A stretch of DNA of 64,000 nt from M0103 sp040386155 (lineage in GTDB: Bacteria; Bacteroidota; Bacteroidia; Flavobacteriales_D; Crocinitomicaceae), in the NCBI GenBank assembly GCA_040386155.1, contig JAZKFZ010000003.1:930001-994000 (forward strand), read 5' to 3'. Positions within the stretch are counted from its first letter, which is position 1. Each line of letters starts with the position of its first letter. Below the pieces are notes generated by a model. The model did no database searches, was not told where the DNA came from, and saw nothing but the letters and a program-made list of their open reading frames with translations. Both the position numbers and the translations under genes were made by a program. This document shows, piece after piece, positions 8,598 to 16,650 of this stretch.

Positions 8598-8614
8598 TTA
8601 GCGTAAATCGAAAT

Positions 8615-9046
8615 TCAATTCTCCTTTTCAACATTTAGCATCCAACTGATGCCAAACTTATCCGTCAGCATTCCGAAGTATGAATTCCAAAATGTGGTAC
8701 TCATCGGCATGCTAGCCACTCCGCCTTTTGCTAAAGCGTTGTAAAGTCGATCTGCCTCCTCATTCGTGTTGGTGTAAATTGAAATTGAGAAATTGTTTCC
8801 TTGTTGAAAACCTGCTGACCATTCGCCTCCCACATCACTTCCCATCAACATGGTTTCTGCACTAATTGGTAAACTTACGTGCATTACCCGACGCAGATCT
8901 TCCTCTGAAGTTGGTTTTCCCGGACCGTCAGGCATATCGCCAAATTTTCCGATGTAGGGGAATTCTCCTCCAAATACTGATTTATAAAAGGTAAATGCTT
9001 CTTCGCAATTTCCATTGAAAGTAAGGTAAATATTTACTGTTGTCAT
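8615..9046 (-). CDS. VOC / PhnB-like glyoxalase-fold protein
   Basis: 143 residues with the PhnB-type N-terminus Y-L-T-F-N-G-N-C-E-E-A-F-T-F-Y and K-S-V-F-G-G. The beta-alpha-beta-beta-beta modules of the vicinal oxygen chelate fold are evident. PhnB-like proteins seldom have a defined reaction; no complete metal-ligand set can be named here. It lies 3 bp after the SRPBCC gene, so they are co-transcribed. Confidence 0.85.
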   Translation of the reverse strand: MTTVNIYLTFNGNCEEAFTFYKSVFGGEFPYIGKFGDMPDGPGKPTSEEDLRRVMHVSLPISAETMLMGSDVGGEWSAGFQQGNNFSISIYTNTNEEADRLYNALAKGGVASMPMSTTFWNSYFGMLTDKFGISWMLNVEKEN

Positions 9047-9049
9047 GCG

Positions 9050-9901
9050 CTATTTATTTTCAGATAACTCTTTTAATCTATTCAATCCATTTGGAAACGC
9101 AGCTCCTAAATAATTCGCATGCCCTTCTGTAACATCTACTTCCACTTTTAGAAGTGCCCCAAACTCGTTTGTAATCAATTCATACTTTTCAAAACAACCT
9201 GTCCATTTTTCCGTTGTATCGTCGAGTGGCAATTCTTTTCCATCTTTTACCTCTCCAATATGCTGAAAAAGCACCATTTTATTCGGTACATAAAAAACCA
9301 CATCGCTGTACATTCCACCAAAATCAGGAGACAAGAAATGGATGCGTCCACCTTGCTTTAAATCACCCGCATAGTAGGAACCTTGACAAAACGGGGCTGT
9401 CCACTCCTTGTAGGTTTCAACGTTCCACAATTTCTCCCAAATTTGCTCAGCTTCTGCATCGATTTGAATTTCGAATTTTAATTTTTTGAGTCCATTCACA
9501 TAATTTTTCAAAATTGCCATGAAACCTCTCCATCCCATTTCAAAATTTGCTGGCAAGAAATCAGTACCCCCATCTTCAAATGATTCAATTCCTTCATGTT
9601 CGATTGTTACATTGGTGTAAATTCCATCTTCAACAAGCGTCCAAGTTACTAAACTCGTACCTTTTGTTTTTTCAGGATAGGTCCATGTATGTGCAAATTT
9701 TTCTTCCACTACTACCTCCCTCACTTCGCAAACATGCAAAAAATGCTTTGAAGTCGCTGATTCGTAAAATGAAAATTGAAATCCTTCTTCCAATTTTATC
9801 TCTGCGATGTTAAAATACCATTCGCGAAGCTGCTCTACTTTGGTTAAAGCCGACCAAACGACCGTCTTTTCTGCTTGAATTTTTCCAGTAATTTTTATCA
9901 C
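9050..9901 (-). CDS. Two-domain SRPBCC (AHSA1-type) protein
   Basis: 283 residues containing two START-like/AHSA1 modules in tandem. The first covers about residues 1-140 (A-L-T-K-V-E-Q-L-R-E-W-Y, W-T-Y-P, a late M-G-W-R-G-F) and the second about 143-283 (E-Q-I-W-E-K-L-W, Y-K-E-W-T-A-P-F). Such domains form a hydrophobic ligand cavity or assist Hsp90; no catalytic residues are implied. The gene overlaps the alkane hydroxylase stop by 4 nt, so coupled translation is likely. The fused double domain is less usual than the single one. Confidence 0.85.
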   Translation of the reverse strand: MIKITGKIQAEKTVVWSALTKVEQLREWYFNIAEIKLEEGFQFSFYESATSKHFLHVCEVREVVVEEKFAHTWTYPEKTKGTSLVTWTLVEDGIYTNVTIEHEGIESFEDGGTDFLPANFEMGWRGFMAILKNYVNGLKKLKFEIQIDAEAEQIWEKLWNVETYKEWTAPFCQGSYYAGDLKQGGRIHFLSPDFGGMYSDVVFYVPNKMVLFQHIGEVKDGKELPLDDTTEKWTGCFEKYELITNEFGALLKVEVDVTEGHANYLGAAFPNGLNRLKELSENK

Positions 9902-10953
9902 GATAAATTAATTTGGTTAATTTTCTCCACCCTCGGATTCATCAATCGAAAGAAAAGTGGCGGAAACAATGCAATAATCATCATTCCAATATACCCTGTA
10001 GGCATCAAAGGTGATTCATCATGCGATTCAAGCACTTGGTATGGACGATCGGCTTTGTAGTGGTGATCAGAATGACGACTTAACTCAAATAACATTAGTC
10101 GACCAAAACTATGATTCGAATTCCACGAATGGATTCTTTTTACTGGTACATAGGTCCCGTTTTCTCTTCGATGACGAAGTAAGCCATAATGCTCAATATA
10201 ATTAACCAACTCCAAAAGCAAAATGCCTTTAATTGCTACAATAATAAATTGAATCAGCACGTACCATCCAAAAACAAGGAAAATGGTCAGAAAAACAGCA
10301 AAATGTAAAATGGTGTAAAAAACCATCTTGTTACTAAAAGATAAAACTGGCTTTCGCATTATTTTCATTCGGGTATTTTCGATATCCCATGCTTGGAAAT
10401 AACTTCCGATTTGAGAACGAAACCAAAATAAATAAATGGGCTCATTCTTTCTTGCCGTTGCAGGATCACTTGGTGTTGCAACATTGAGATGGTGACCCCG
10501 ATTATGATAAGGCAAGAAATGATTTTCTAGTGAGGTAAGTAATAAAACTTCACCCAAAAAACGTTCGAACTTGCTATGCCGATGACCCAATTCATGCCCT
10601 ACATTGATACCGATTACGCCACACATTATTCCCATTGCCCATGATTTAGCAATGAGGTCTAAAATCGATTCAACTTGTCCTACAAACGTCAAGAACCAAA
10701 TTAAAAAACCTAATTGGATAGGTACTAGCAAGAATAAAAGCGCACTATAAAATGGATCATTCTCAGCTATTTCCTTTTCCGCTTCGTCAAAATTTTCCGA
10801 AGACTTTGGAAGAAAATGATCTACAATCGGCATGATTATGAAGTACAATATCAAGGGTGCAAAAGCCCAGAATCCTGTCGATAAAAAAGAAAATGCTACC
10901 GTTGCCGGCAAAAAGAAGATCGTTGTGTATTTAAGTTTTGAAATGCCTCGCAT
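9898..10953 (-). CDS. alkB: Alkane 1-monooxygenase (AlkB-type membrane di-iron hydroxylase)
   Basis: 351 residues with several transmembrane helices. All histidine boxes are present: H-E-L-G-H-R-H (residues 120-126), N-R-G-H-H ... V-A-T-P-x-D-P-A-T-A-R (151-168), N-Y-I-E-H-Y-G-L (251-258) and L-S-R-H-S-D-H-H (291-298). The ATP-independent oxygenation needs rubredoxin electrons, but no rubredoxin gene is in the window. The medium-chain alkane or fatty-acyl substrate is inferred from family only. It sits between rimO (10 bp upstream) and the SRPBCC gene, an unexpected place for a hydrocarbon enzyme. Confidence 0.9.
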   Translation of the reverse strand: MRGISKLKYTTIFFLPATVAFSFLSTGFWAFAPLILYFIIMPIVDHFLPKSSENFDEAEKEIAENDPFYSALLFLLVPIQLGFLIWFLTFVGQVESILDLIAKSWAMGIMCGVIGINVGHELGHRHSKFERFLGEVLLLTSLENHFLPYHNRGHHLNVATPSDPATARKNEPIYLFWFRSQIGSYFQAWDIENTRMKIMRKPVLSFSNKMVFYTILHFAVFLTIFLVFGWYVLIQFIIVAIKGILLLELVNYIEHYGLLRHRRENGTYVPVKRIHSWNSNHSFGRLMLFELSRHSDHHYKADRPYQVLESHDESPLMPTGYIGMMIIALFPPLFFRLMNPRVEKINQINLS

Positions 10954-10963
10954 TCGATTTTTT

Positions 10964-12274
10964 TTAGACTAATTTACCATACAAATCGTAATGATCTGCA
11001 CTTTCAACAAGAATATTTGCAAAATCTCCTATTCGAACGTAGGTATCTGATTTCTTCAAAAGAATTTCGTTGTCCACTTCGGGGGAGTCAAACTCTGTTC
11101 GTCCAATAAAATAATCACCTTCTACTCTATCGAACAAGGTTTTGTAAATTTTACCTACTTTTTGCTGGTTCAATTCATAGCTAATGCCCGATTGCAGCTC
11201 CATAATTTGGTCGCAACGCATTTTCTTCACTTTTGCAGTCACGTCATCTTCAAAATTATAAGCATGTGTATTGTCTTCATGCGAATACGCAAAAATGCCA
11301 AGTCTATCAAAACGACTTTTCTCCACAAATTCATACATCTCCTGAAATTCAGCTTCAGTTTCTCCTGGATATCCAGCAATTAACGTACTTCTCAAGGCAA
11401 TTCCTGGAACTTTACTTCTAATTTCAGCAATTAAATCTTCCGTTTTTTCACGGGTGATTCCTCTGCGCATTGCTTGCAAAATCTTTGTGGATCCATGTTG
11501 CAATGGCATATCGAGGTAATTACACACATTTTCGCGTTCACGCATTACATCCAACACATCCATCGGGAAACCTGAGGGAAACGCATAATGCAATCGAATC
11601 CATTCAATTCCTTCTACATCTGCCATGCGATTCACTAAGTCCGACAAAGCTCTTTTCTTATATAAATCGAGCCCATAATACGTTAAATCTTGTGCAATCA
11701 ACATAATTTCTTTGACGCCTTTTGCAGCTAAACTTTTCGTTTGTGCTACCAATTCTTCAATTGGCGTCGACATGTGTTTTCCTCTCATCAAGGGAATTGC
11801 ACAGAAAGAACACGGTCGATCACAGCCCTCTGCAATTTTTAAATACGCATAATGATTAGGTGTTGTCAATAGACGCTCTCCTATTAATTCTTGCTTATAG
11901 TCTGCTTTCAAGGTTTTGAGCAAACGAGGAAGGTCGCGTGTACCAAAAAATGCATCCACTTCTGGAATTTCTTTTTCTAAATCATCTTTGTATCGCTCTG
12001 ATAAACATCCTGTAACATATACTTTATCGACCAATCCGTCTTTCTTTGCCTCGGCATAACGAATAATAGTATCTATGGATTCTTGCTTGGCATTGTCAAT
12101 AAAACCACACGTATTGATGATTACAATTTCGGAATCATCTTGCATTGCTTCGTGCTCAACATCAAAATTATTTGCTTTCAATTGGGCCATCATTACTTCT
12201 GAATCAAAGATATTTTTGGAACAACCTAAAGTAACAACATTGACTTTATTTTTCTTGAGCGTTTTTGTTTTCAT
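10964..12274 (-). CDS. rimO: Ribosomal protein uS12 methylthiotransferase RimO
   Basis: 436 residues, full length. Radical SAM enzyme that adds a methylthio group to an Asp of ribosomal protein S12. N-terminal UPF0004 domain with Cys18 (T-L-G-C-S-K), Cys56 (N-T-C-G-F) and Cys90 (T-G-C-L) for the auxiliary cluster. The radical SAM motif G-C-D-R-P-C-S-F-C gives Cys151, 155 and 158, and a TRAM domain lies at the C-terminus. First gene of the operon. Its -7 box ends 4 nt before the ATG. Confidence 0.96.
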   Translation of the reverse strand: MKTKTLKKNKVNVVTLGCSKNIFDSEVMMAQLKANNFDVEHEAMQDDSEIVIINTCGFIDNAKQESIDTIIRYAEAKKDGLVDKVYVTGCLSERYKDDLEKEIPEVDAFFGTRDLPRLLKTLKADYKQELIGERLLTTPNHYAYLKIAEGCDRPCSFCAIPLMRGKHMSTPIEELVAQTKSLAAKGVKEIMLIAQDLTYYGLDLYKKRALSDLVNRMADVEGIEWIRLHYAFPSGFPMDVLDVMRERENVCNYLDMPLQHGSTKILQAMRRGITREKTEDLIAEIRSKVPGIALRSTLIAGYPGETEAEFQEMYEFVEKSRFDRLGIFAYSHEDNTHAYNFEDDVTAKVKKMRCDQIMELQSGISYELNQQKVGKIYKTLFDRVEGDYFIGRTEFDSPEVDNEILLKKSDTYVRIGDFANILVESADHYDLYGKLV

Positions 12275-12278
12275 AGTG

Positions 12279-12286
12279 CAAAGATA
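12279..12286 (-). promoter_or_regulatory. -7 box (TATCTTTG) of the rimO operon
   Basis: Exact TAnnTTTG on the minus strand ending 4 nt before the rimO ATG, with no alternative Met until codon 28. Predicts a leaderless transcript. Confidence 0.55.
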
Positions 12287-12331
12287 AGGGATTTTCGATT
12301 TAATTTTTTTTAAACTATTCTTTGCTGTTTA

Positions 12332-12807
12332 AGCTTCGGCAAAAAGTAAGAGAAAGATTTTATTCTAAATATATTCTTTACTTTTTTTTCATTGCCAAAA
12401 AAAAGTAACAAAAAAAGTCTAGAACTTTTACAAGGCCTTGCTGCGCAACGCAATAAAAATACTACAAGCGGTCCAAGGCTTCCCGCTTGCTTAACGCATT
12501 TTTCTTGCTAGGCTGTGCAAAAGTTCGATGAGAGATTCGCTCCGCTCATTAAAGATTTATACTTCGAAGTGCGATTTTTAGATTCTTGTTTTGAAGTGTG
12601 ATTTCTAGGTGCAAAGCACCCTCACAAATTTCTCCAAGCGATAGACGATGATAGCTCCTCACTTTAATTTCATTGCAGAAACTAACCGAGAAAGAGTTAA
12701 GCACTCGTGGTTCTGTGAAGTGCAACGAAACAGAAATCGCCTAGGAGAAATTTAAAAAGCTGTTTTGCTTACTTTTTCAGCTTCGGCAAAAAGTAAGAGA
12801 AAGATTT
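12332..12807. repeat. Non-coding repeat element with 29-bp direct terminal repeats
   Basis: A 29-bp word beginning agcttcggcaaaaagtaag occurs exactly at 12332-12360 and 12779-12807. Next to these lie fold-backs: 12-bp arms 12378-12389/12397-12408 (T-rich then A-rich) and 10-bp arms 12768-12777/12788-12797. No frame of useful length covers the interval, and it fills almost the whole gap between rimO and the next lipoprotein gene. Repeats of this type (ttactttt...aaaagtaa) are common between genes in Bacteroidota. I see no transposase. Confidence 0.75.
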
Positions 12808-12878
12808 AACTATTTACTTTTTTTTTAAAGCAGCTAATCTGATACACGACCGATGTTGCCACTTCAAGTAATTGGTAT

Positions 12879-12886
12879 TATATTTG
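12879..12886 (+). promoter_or_regulatory. -7 box (TATATTTG) before the 12911 lipoprotein
   Basis: Exact TAnnTTTG, 24 nt upstream of the chosen ATG. Confidence 0.45.
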
Positions 12887-12910
12887 AAAAAAGAAAATCA
12901 AAAACAGATT

Positions 12911-13366
12911 ATGAAAGCCTTACCCTTATTCTTCTTGATTTTGACTCTATTTGGATGCAAAACAAAAAAAAATGCTGAGATTCGAAGCACTGGCGACGGA
13001 TCTAAATTAGTGGCTACTATTGGATCAGCTAAAGAATTCAATGAGTTGGATTCAGCTCCATTTGAAGTACAAAGTGCTAAAATTGTCGACAATTCTCTTT
13101 TTCTCACCATTCAATTTAGCGGAGGATGTCAAGAACACGACTTTCAGTTGATCGGAAGTCCAGCGATTTCAAAATCTTTGCCTCCAATTCGTTCTATGCA
13201 ATTGTATCACAACAGTAATAATGATGCTTGTCGTGGTGTGCTGACCAAAGAACTAGAATTCGACATTTCTGCATTGGCTTACAAACAAGAAGATAGCAGT
13301 GTGATTTACCTTACGATGGATGGCATTGAAGATCGTCTAACATACACCTTTACTTCTTCAAAATGA
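12911..13366 (+). CDS. Hypothetical lipoprotein
   Basis: Start set at the ATG at 12911, which gives a type II signal peptide with lipobox L-F-G-C (Cys about residue 17); the longer frame to 12872 has no signal function. 151 residues. The mature part is beta-rich with a conserved-looking S-G-G-C-Q-E-H-D-F motif and a second Cys (D-A-C-R-G), possibly a disulfide. Family not recognised. Its stop overlaps the elbB start by 4 nt, so the two are co-expressed. Confidence 0.8.
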   Translation: MKALPLFFLILTLFGCKTKKNAEIRSTGDGSKLVATIGSAKEFNELDSAPFEVQSAKIVDNSLFLTIQFSGGCQEHDFQLIGSPAISKSLPPIRSMQLYHNSNNDACRGVLTKELEFDISALAYKQEDSSVIYLTMDGIEDRLTYTFTSSK

Positions 13367-14043
13367 GAATAGGAGTGTTATTGTCCGGTTGTGGGGTTTA
13401 CGACGGAGCAGAAATTCAAGAAGCAGTGTTAACCTTATTGGCAATTGATGAAATTGGCGCAGAAGCAGTTTGCATTTCTATCGATGAAAATCAGCACCAT
13501 GTTGTTAATCATCTCACTGGTGAAGAGCAAGATCAACAGCGAAATATGTTACAAGAAGCAGCTCGTATTGCGCGTGGAAAAATTCATGAAATTTCATCGA
13601 TTAGTCCAGCAGACATTGATGCGCTTATTATTCCTGGTGGATTTGGAAGTGCAAAAAACTTCACTTCATGGGCTTTTGATGGTCCGAGTGGGACTATCAA
13701 TCCTAAAGTAAAATTACTTATCGTCAACCTCATCAATGTTGGAAAACCTATCGCCGCATTGTGTGTTAGTCCAGTGGTGATGGCAAAAGCGCTAGAAAAA
13801 TCTGGTATTCAGCTTCAAATGACAATTGGAAGCAACGAAGAACCGACACCATATGATATTGCTGGATTTAATGCTGGACTTGAAGCCCTTGGCGCAACAA
13901 CAACAATGAAAAACGTTCGTGAAATACTGGTTGACACAGAAAATAAAATTGTGACAGCACCGTGCTACATGCAGGAAGCAAGTATTTCTGAAGTGCGAAA
14001 AAACATTCAACAGGCAGTGGAAGCCCTGAAAGATTTGTGCTAA
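13363..14043 (+). CDS. elbB: ElbB-type glyoxalase (DJ-1/PfpI superfamily)
   Basis: 226 residues, close to E. coli ElbB in length. Begins I-G-V-L-L-S-G-C-G-V-Y-D-G-A-E-I-Q-E and carries I-I-P-G-G-F-G-S-A-K-N and the nucleophile elbow A-A-L-C-V-S-P with the reactive Cys. ElbB has in vitro glyoxalase activity and was earlier annotated as a sigma cross-reacting or isoprenoid-related protein; the in vivo role is unsettled. Overlaps the preceding lipoprotein gene by 4 nt. Confidence 0.93.
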   Translation: MRIGVLLSGCGVYDGAEIQEAVLTLLAIDEIGAEAVCISIDENQHHVVNHLTGEEQDQQRNMLQEAARIARGKIHEISSISPADIDALIIPGGFGSAKNFTSWAFDGPSGTINPKVKLLIVNLINVGKPIAALCVSPVVMAKALEKSGIQLQMTIGSNEEPTPYDIAGFNAGLEALGATTTMKNVREILVDTENKIVTAPCYMQEASISEVRKNIQQAVEALKDLC

Positions 14044-14063
14044 GTAAATTGATCCAACACACA

Positions 14064-14198
14064 TGAAAATCTTATTAGCCATAAATATTGGCGACTTTAA
14101 AATTGATGTACTGGATGAAAAAGGAGTCTGAGTGAACTACCAAACCGCGGAAGTTGGAAGCGTTTGAATTGTTGAAACCCCTCGTACAAATAAATAGT
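14064..14198 (+). pseudogene. Possible remnant reading frame with in-frame stops
   Basis: From ATG 14064 the frame reads 22 codons (starting M-K-I-L-L-A-I-N-I-G-D-F-K) to a TGA. It then continues in the same frame through a second TGA to a TAG near 14198. The opening resembles nucleotide/phosphate-binding starts of ASKHA-type kinases, but it is too short to assign. It could equally be chance. Confidence 0.2.
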
Positions 14199-14218
14199 AC
14201 GGAAAAAATAATTTGAAT

Positions 14219-14262
14219 GTAACATTTGTTACTTCTTCCACCAAATAATGCATTTACATTTG
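14219..14262 (+). promoter_or_regulatory. Crp/Fnr-type dyad plus -7 box driving the rhodanese operon
   Basis: Perfect dyad GTAAC-N4-GTTAC at 14219-14232, then TACATTTG at 14255-14262. The dyad centre is 29.5 bp upstream of the -7 box, so roughly -43 relative to the expected start, matching class II activator geometry. The same distance recurs at 32090 and 55830. Confidence 0.6.
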
Positions 14263-14285
14263 TAGAATTAAAAATTACAATAAGT

Positions 14286-14717
14286 ATGAAATTATTTTCT
14301 CTTTTAATGCTAACTATCAGCCTAGGGCTATCTGTTGGTGCTTGCGCTTCAAGCACAGAAACTAGTGCAAATGCGAGTGATTCAGCAGCTCAAGCAACAG
14401 CCGATGTGAAAAATATCAGTGCGCAAGACTTTAATTCCACCGTTGAAGCTCAAAACGCCATTGTCATTGATGTACGAACCCCTGAAGAAACTTCTCAGGG
14501 TATCATCAAAGGTTGCAGCATGGAAATCAACTATAATGGTGATCAATTTCAGTCAGAAATTGGAAAACTTGATAAATCAAAAACATACATTGTGTATTGT
14601 AGAAGTGGTGGCAGAAGCGCAGGTGCAGCACAATATATGGTAGATAATGGATTTACTTCCGTGTACAATCTTGCCGGTGGAGTTAATTCATGGCCAGAAC
14701 CGCTTGTGACAAAATAA
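14286..14717 (+). CDS. Rhodanese-domain lipoprotein
   Basis: ATG 14286 gives a lipoprotein signal ending S-V-G-A-C (Cys about residue 19); the frame upstream to 14226 runs through the promoter and is not used. 143 residues. A Ser/Ala-rich linker precedes a rhodanese domain with V-I-D-V-R-T-P-E-E and active-site loop Y-C-R-S-G-G-R-S. It transfers sulfane sulfur or acts as a sulfur carrier outside the cytoplasm. The next gene, 6 bp away, is a YeiH-type transporter, which suggests a shared sulfur-handling role. Confidence 0.9.
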   Translation: MKLFSLLMLTISLGLSVGACASSTETSANASDSAAQATADVKNISAQDFNSTVEAQNAIVIDVRTPEETSQGIIKGCSMEINYNGDQFQSEIGKLDKSKTYIVYCRSGGRSAGAAQYMVDNGFTSVYNLAGGVNSWPEPLVTK

Positions 14718-14723
14718 GCATAA

Positions 14724-15692
14724 ATGAATTGGAAGATTTTTAATGGTATTGCGCTATCCACTGGAATTGGAATCATTTCCTTGTACCTTGCTCAATTCAC
14801 TCCTACTTCAATTAATAGTATCCTTTTAGCATTGGCATTTGGAATGTTGATTGGAAATTTAGTTAAAATTCCAGCCAGTTTTGAATCAGGTGTGGCACTG
14901 TCGAGTAGTCGTTTACTTGAATTGTCGATCCTTTTCTTGGCATTCGCTATCAATTACAAAAACATCATCAAACTTGGACCTTCATTGTTCATTGGTGTCG
15001 CAATTATATTGTTTTTAGGGATTGGATTAACTGTTTTTCTATCAAAAAAGTTAAAATTTGCTGGAGCGTCCGCTTGGCTGATTGGTTTTGGGACTGCCAT
15101 TTGTGGTTCTTCTGCCATTGCGGCATTGGCCCCGTCAACGACAAAAGACCGTGAAGATGTTGCAGTTTCAATGGCGGTTGTAAATCTCTATGGAGCACTA
15201 GGCATGCTATTTCTGCCCATCATTTTACTCTTTAACCAGGTAAATGCCACGGATACCGGATTGATCATTGGAGGGTCCTTACATTCGGTTGGGAACGTAG
15301 CTGGCGCAGCGTTCACTGTTGGTCCAGAAGCTGGCGAAGTGGCCCTTACCGTAAAATTGGCAAGGGTGGCACTACTCACCCCTGGATTGATTTTCATCAA
15401 TTTCCTTATCAATCGGAAATCTGCCAATTCTTGGACGGATCATTTTAAATTGCCTTGGTATCTTGTTGGATTTGTTGTTGTAACACTACTGGGAACTTTC
15501 ATCACCTTTCCTACTAATTTCCTCGAATGTATGGAGTTGATTGGTAAAGTGATTTTAACAATTGCCATGGGAGCAATCGGTCTCAAAGTTAGTTTTTCAA
15601 AACTGCTGAAATCAGGAAAAAATGGTTTGCTATTTGGCGCTCTACTATTTGGGATTCAATTAGTTCTTTATTTCGGTTTGTCGTTGATCTAA
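14724..15692 (+). CDS. YeiH/UPF0324-type putative sulfate/sulfite exporter
   Basis: 322 residues with about ten hydrophobic segments. Motifs of the UPF0324 family: A-L-A-F-G-M-L-I-G-N, G-F-G-T-A-I-C-G-S-S-A-I-A-A-L-A-P and G-G-S-L-H-S-V-G-N-V-A-G-A. Family members are annotated as anion (sulfate) exporters; direct transport evidence is sparse. Co-transcribed with the rhodanese lipoprotein under the dyad-bearing promoter. Confidence 0.88.
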   Translation: MNWKIFNGIALSTGIGIISLYLAQFTPTSINSILLALAFGMLIGNLVKIPASFESGVALSSSRLLELSILFLAFAINYKNIIKLGPSLFIGVAIILFLGIGLTVFLSKKLKFAGASAWLIGFGTAICGSSAIAALAPSTTKDREDVAVSMAVVNLYGALGMLFLPIILLFNQVNATDTGLIIGGSLHSVGNVAGAAFTVGPEAGEVALTVKLARVALLTPGLIFINFLINRKSANSWTDHFKLPWYLVGFVVVTLLGTFITFPTNFLECMELIGKVILTIAMGAIGLKVSFSKLLKSGKNGLLFGALLFGIQLVLYFGLSLI

Positions 15693-15778
15693 AGATAGTT
15701 AATAGTGCCACTTTTTTTATCACTTGAATTTGCATTACTTTACCTACCTTTAACTTGTTAACTAATTCTGTCATCCAA

Positions 15779-16075
15779 ATGAAAATTACTTTAGCACTTC
15801 TAATCAGCATTTCTTTCTTGCTCATCTCTTGTTCTTCAGAGAAATGTCCCGGTGGAGAAAAAGCAACATTAGTAGACCTCACCGGACTTGATGGATGCGG
15901 TTTTGTTATTGAACTAGAAGATGGCTCACGTCTAGAACCAACTAATCTTTTAGACTACGACAACACACCTGTAAATGGAAAGAAAGTATGGGTAAAATAC
16001 CAAACCGTCGACGGAGGAAGTATCTGTATGGTTGGTCAAATTGTTGAAATTACTTGTTTAGAACCAAGAAATTAA
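15779..16075 (+). CDS. Small hypothetical lipoprotein
   Basis: ATG 15779 gives signal peptide and lipobox L-I-S-C (Cys about residue 19); 98 residues. The mature part contains D-G-C-G-F-V-I-E-L-E-D-G-S-R-L-E-P and a final I-T-C-L, with several Cys that may pair. This layout occurs in small Bacteroidota lipoproteins of unknown role. A near-consensus TACCTTTA lies at 15745-15752. Confidence 0.75.
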   Translation: MKITLALLISISFLLISCSSEKCPGGEKATLVDLTGLDGCGFVIELEDGSRLEPTNLLDYDNTPVNGKKVWVKYQTVDGGSICMVGQIVEITCLEPRN

Positions 16076-16094
16076 TTATTAAAATTCAAAAGCC

Positions 16095-16589
16095 ATGAAT
16101 GATGCTCATTTTCATCTTGTTGTAAATCACCTACCAATCATTTTTCCAATTGTAGGAGCTTTGGTGCTGCTCAGTGGAATCATTTTTAGAACAGAAGTCT
16201 TGAAACGAATGGCTTATTTCATCTTTATGATTGGCGCTGTTACCACTATCTTTGCTATGAATAGTGGAGAGGGAGCTGAGGAGATCGTTGAACATCTTCC
16301 CGGTGATGGGGAAGCTTTCATTCATGAGCATGAAGAAATGGCGGAACGATTTGCCCTACTTTCATACATTTTGGGACTGTGCTCAGCACTTGGTCTATGG
16401 TTTAGTTGGAGAAAAAAATCTTTTGCTAATGTCTTTGCTATCCCTCTTTTAATTTTTGCTTGTGTGGTGATCTATTTTGGCAAAAGCACTGGAACGTCAG
16501 GTGGAGAAATTAGACACCCAGAAATTAGAAATGGATTCAAACTAGAAGGAAATAGCTCACAAGATATAGATGCCGAAGAATTAGATTGA
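16095..16589 (+). CDS. Four-helix membrane protein, DUF2231-like
   Basis: 164 residues with four hydrophobic helices (about 8-28, 33-53, 87-105, 113-131). The N-terminus H-F-H-L-V-V-N-H-L-P-I resembles DUF2231 (H-P-x-x-V-H-x-P-I) proteins, with His residues that could bind heme or metal. An acidic/His loop (E-H-L-P-G-D ... H-E-H-E-E) lies between helices 2 and 3. It follows the lipoprotein by 19 bp. Function unknown. Confidence 0.7.
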   Translation: MNDAHFHLVVNHLPIIFPIVGALVLLSGIIFRTEVLKRMAYFIFMIGAVTTIFAMNSGEGAEEIVEHLPGDGEAFIHEHEEMAERFALLSYILGLCSALGLWFSWRKKSFANVFAIPLLIFACVVIYFGKSTGTSGGEIRHPEIRNGFKLEGNSSQDIDAEELD

Positions 16590-16619
16590 AACTCTTTTTT
16601 TTTAGTCGAGGAATTGTTT

Positions 16620-16641
16620 AGCCAGGAGCTATGCGCAACCG
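16620..16641. repeat. Upstream flank words shared with the 3' side of the esterase
   Basis: AGCCAGGAGCT (16620-16630) and GCGCAACCG (16633-16641) recur with one mismatch each at 17494-17504 and 17540-17548, bracketing the esterase gene. Confidence 0.5.
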
Positions 16642-16650
16642 TCAGACACT

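Noticed and set aside
14064..14198. Selenoprotein explanation for the two in-frame TGA codons
   Set aside because: No Cys-type redox context around the TGA positions, no convincing stem-loop after them, and no family match.
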